Origin: Aquila chrysaetos chrysaetos
Taxonomy: Eukaryota > Chordata > Aves > Accipitriformes > Accipitridae
Direction of reading: 5' to 3'
Assembly: GCF_900496995.4 (NCBI RefSeq)
Contig: NC_044019.1
Location: 5,429,501-5,493,500, forward strand
Length of the DNA stretch: 64,000 bases
The notes below the pieces were generated by a model, which saw only the letters and a list, made by a program, of their open reading frames with translations, was not told the DNA's origin and did no database searches. Both the position numbers and the translations under genes were made by a program. Below are positions 62,301-64,000 of the stretch, piece after piece; within the stretch, counting starts at the first letter, position 1; every line of letters starts with the position of its first letter.

Positions 62301-62777
62301 AGATGCTCTGATTGCCCAACCACTGCTTGTTCAAGGAAAGGTTCCCTTCCTGCTCTCACCTCAGCCCATGGGGCAAGCCAGCAATTCCTGGGAAACCCTA
62401 CGACTGCCAGCCTCACCAAGAGAAGCAGGCATATGTGCTCGTTTGAGGGAGCAGATGAGATCTTCATTGCACCATTCCAACAGGACATCTTTATAACGAT
62501 GCCAAACCCACTACACAATAGTCCAAGACAGGATGTTAAGCATAAGCTCAGTGATTGGAACTGCAGGGGAAATTTAAAGCAGCAGAATGCAATTAGCCAT
62601 GCTGGAATTCAGCTCGATGCTGAAGCTGCCTCCTAAATGCCACAGGCTCTTTAATGACAAGTCTGAGCATGTCTATGCTATCTGCACTGTAACTCCAGAG
62701 TAATGGGGTACAAAACCACCTCACTGCCATCAGACCAGCCAGTGGCATGGCACAGGATTTGGGCAGACTTGACTTAC
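59399..62777 (-). other. Intron of the L3MBTL-like gene, with one MIR-like fragment
   Basis: Bounded by donor GTAAGT (62777-62772) and acceptor CTCTAG (59399). AT-rich. It holds the MIR-like sequence at 60684-60790 and unsupported open frames, including 61558-62034 on the plus strand. Confidence 0.85.
60684..60790 (+). mobile_element. Degenerate MIR-like SINE fragment
   Basis: Reads in MIR order: AGAGCTGGGAGCCAGGAGAT, then TTGATTTCCCCCTCTCTAAC, CACACAAGAGACTGTTAGCA, AGTTACTTAACCTCCCAGTA and CACTGGAAATGA. The GCAAGTTACTTAACCTC core and the GGAGCCAGGAG upstream segment at the right spacing match the MIR consensus as I remember it. Such very old elements are rare in birds and are often found under selection. 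Confidence 0.6.
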
Positions 62778-62840
62778 CTCTTCCCTGAAAACAGATGCTT
62801 GTTCCTTGCAACCAGGTAAACGCTGGATAAAGCTTACCAC
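62778..62840 (-). CDS. L3MBTL-family gene, penultimate coding exon (first half of SAM domain)
   Basis: Minus-strand exon of 63 bases (21 codons, phase 0 to 0) with acceptor TGTAATTTCAG (AG at 62842-62841) and consensus donor GAG|GTAAGT. It encodes VVSFIQRLPGCKEQASVFRE followed by E. Joined in frame to the next exon it gives ...VFREE-QIDGEAFLLL..., exactly the order of an L3MBTL SAM domain (helix 1, GC-x-E, VF, then the IDG turn). Two independent exons on the same strand with matching phases make a real gene very likely. The conserved SAM tryptophan that should precede VVSF by five residues is not encoded here. It must lie in an exon further upstream, probably beyond the window. Confidence 0.9.
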
Positions 62841-64000
62841 CTGAAATTACATTTGAGAAAACAGGAACATGGACGATTAAAATGGCGTATCACCAAGGAA
62901 AAACATCTTATTTCTGTATGAGAGTTCTATATGCAAGAGTTTTTAAAACTTTAGTACTTACAACTCTCCCATTAATGAAGGATATATATGAAAAACATTA
63001 CTGGGTTGTTGCTGCAACACCCCTGCAAAGCGTATTCTGATTACCTATAATACTTTCCATATTGCCTTTTGACCATTTATCCTTCTGTAAAAGTCTAGTT
63101 TCTCCATTTTAGGATCTTTATAAAATATCAAAAATATTTTTACAGATTAAAAAGACATATATGGCTATACTATTTTAAACCCATCCACAACTTCACTTTC
63201 TCTATGGTATTACTGGAAAATAAAATTAAAAAGAAAAAAGGATTTAGACGGTTTCCCATGATGACATGCCTTTAAGAGACAAGATAAACCAACCGAATGA
63301 ATACTGCTGGTTTACCAACATAGAGAAGGCAGAAGAGCTGGGAAGGAAAGGAGTTTTGGTTTTATTTAATCCATGGTGGGTGCACAGGATCCATGGAACG
63401 AACAGGATTAAACGAGTAAAAATTTTACATTTCACATTAGGGAAAAACCTTTCTAAGCAGGAAATCCATTAACATTTGGAATAATCACCCCATAGACATG
63501 CTAGCAGCCCTTGGATTACATTATATAACACTAAGCAGTGCGAGAAGCAGTCCTGAATGCAGTGGAAGATGACTTAATATGTATTGTCTTCTCCAGCTGT
63601 AGCTTCACTGGTTCATAGAAGATTTGTATATTGAGGCATAATCAGATCAAACATCTCATGCTAATTGGATGCTCCCTTGCAGGAACAGCTCTGTTTCATC
63701 AGGCATATTCATTTGAGTTATTACAGATGTGACATTTCTTCCATGAACACAAACAGACAAACAATTAGGAGGGGTCACTGTCAAATACAAGCTTCCCTTT
63801 AACTCAGGATTGTCAGATTCTCTCCTAAATCGCGTCATTGCATCTCCAGCTGATCCTACCACTCGACTAATATTCATTCCCTTCCCCCAGGTCCGACCAC
63901 GCAGGAATGGAGCTGTCAGCATGCCCTCTGGTTTTGCTCTACCCTGGCAGAAACTGATTTTTGGTGAACAGCTCTGACTCCCGTTGTTTCTGTTATGTAA
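62841..64000 (-). other. Upstream intron of the L3MBTL-like gene and unassigned edge sequence
   Basis: No exon encoding the expected start of the SAM domain was found. A minus-strand frame is open from the window edge to a stop at 63658-63656 (at least 114 codons). It has no recognised domain and contains segments such as RTWGKGMNISRVVGSAGDAM. It could be chance, an exon or an old inserted sequence. Confidence 0.5.

Noticed and set aside
63045-63084. Minus-strand mini-exon candidate with acceptor TTTTACAG, donor GTAATC and a TGG codon at the position where the SAM tryptophan is expected (reads IWKVL then TAG)
   Set aside because: In the frame needed to join the next exon it ends in a TAG stop, and the preceding residues do not resemble an L3MBTL SAM start. 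Probably chance in AT-rich intron.

Overview
The window is vertebrate nuclear DNA, most likely a bird. It has large introns with GT-AG boundaries, a GC-rich gene-dense middle and very few interspersed repeats, and I see no CR1 tail. Three genes can be supported. They are the 3' end of EPB41 (protein 4.1R) on the plus strand, TMEM200B on the minus strand, and the last two visible coding exons of a gene of the L3MBTL family (MBT/SAM Polycomb-group proteins) on the minus strand.

Region by region: 1-5679 is an EPB41 intron. 5680-6129 is a strong candidate for a large, frame-preserving cassette exon encoding an acidic 150-residue segment. Four well-supported exons (7361-7489, 9189-9290, 9732-9812, 10675-10782) encode the 4.1R C-terminal domain and the stop codon. 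A 3'UTR exon runs from 11692 to about 15425. 15426-23700 is intergenic and GC-rich. TMEM200B lies tail-to-tail with EPB41: its whole 439-residue protein is in one exon (CDS 25166-26485), followed upstream by a 7.3-kb intron. A likely non-coding first exon has its donor at 33781, inside a CpG island (about 33380-34420). 34421-59148 shows no supported coding sequence, only simple repeats, a minisatellite and AT-rich single-copy stretches. At 62778-62840 and 59270-59398 (minus) two exons splice in frame to give most of a C-terminal SAM domain of the L3MBTL1/3/4 type, ending in a stop. The rest of that gene lies beyond the right edge.

The main point of interest is the gene order EPB41(+) - TMEM200B(-) - L3MBTL-like(-). 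From memory, human 6q23 carries EPB41L2, TMEM200A and L3MBTL3 in the same relative order and orientation. Human 18p11 carries EPB41L3, TMEM200C and L3MBTL4, and chromosome 20 carries EPB41L1 and L3MBTL1. In mammals EPB41-TMEM200B on 1p35 is followed by SRSF4, with no L3MBTL gene that I know of. This window therefore looks like the fourth member of a two-round whole-genome-duplication paralogon in which the L3MBTL copy has survived. This is an inference and needs a phylogeny.

The three genes do not form a pathway. EPB41 encodes a membrane-skeleton adaptor, TMEM200B an uncharacterised two-pass membrane protein, and the third gene probably a chromatin reader.
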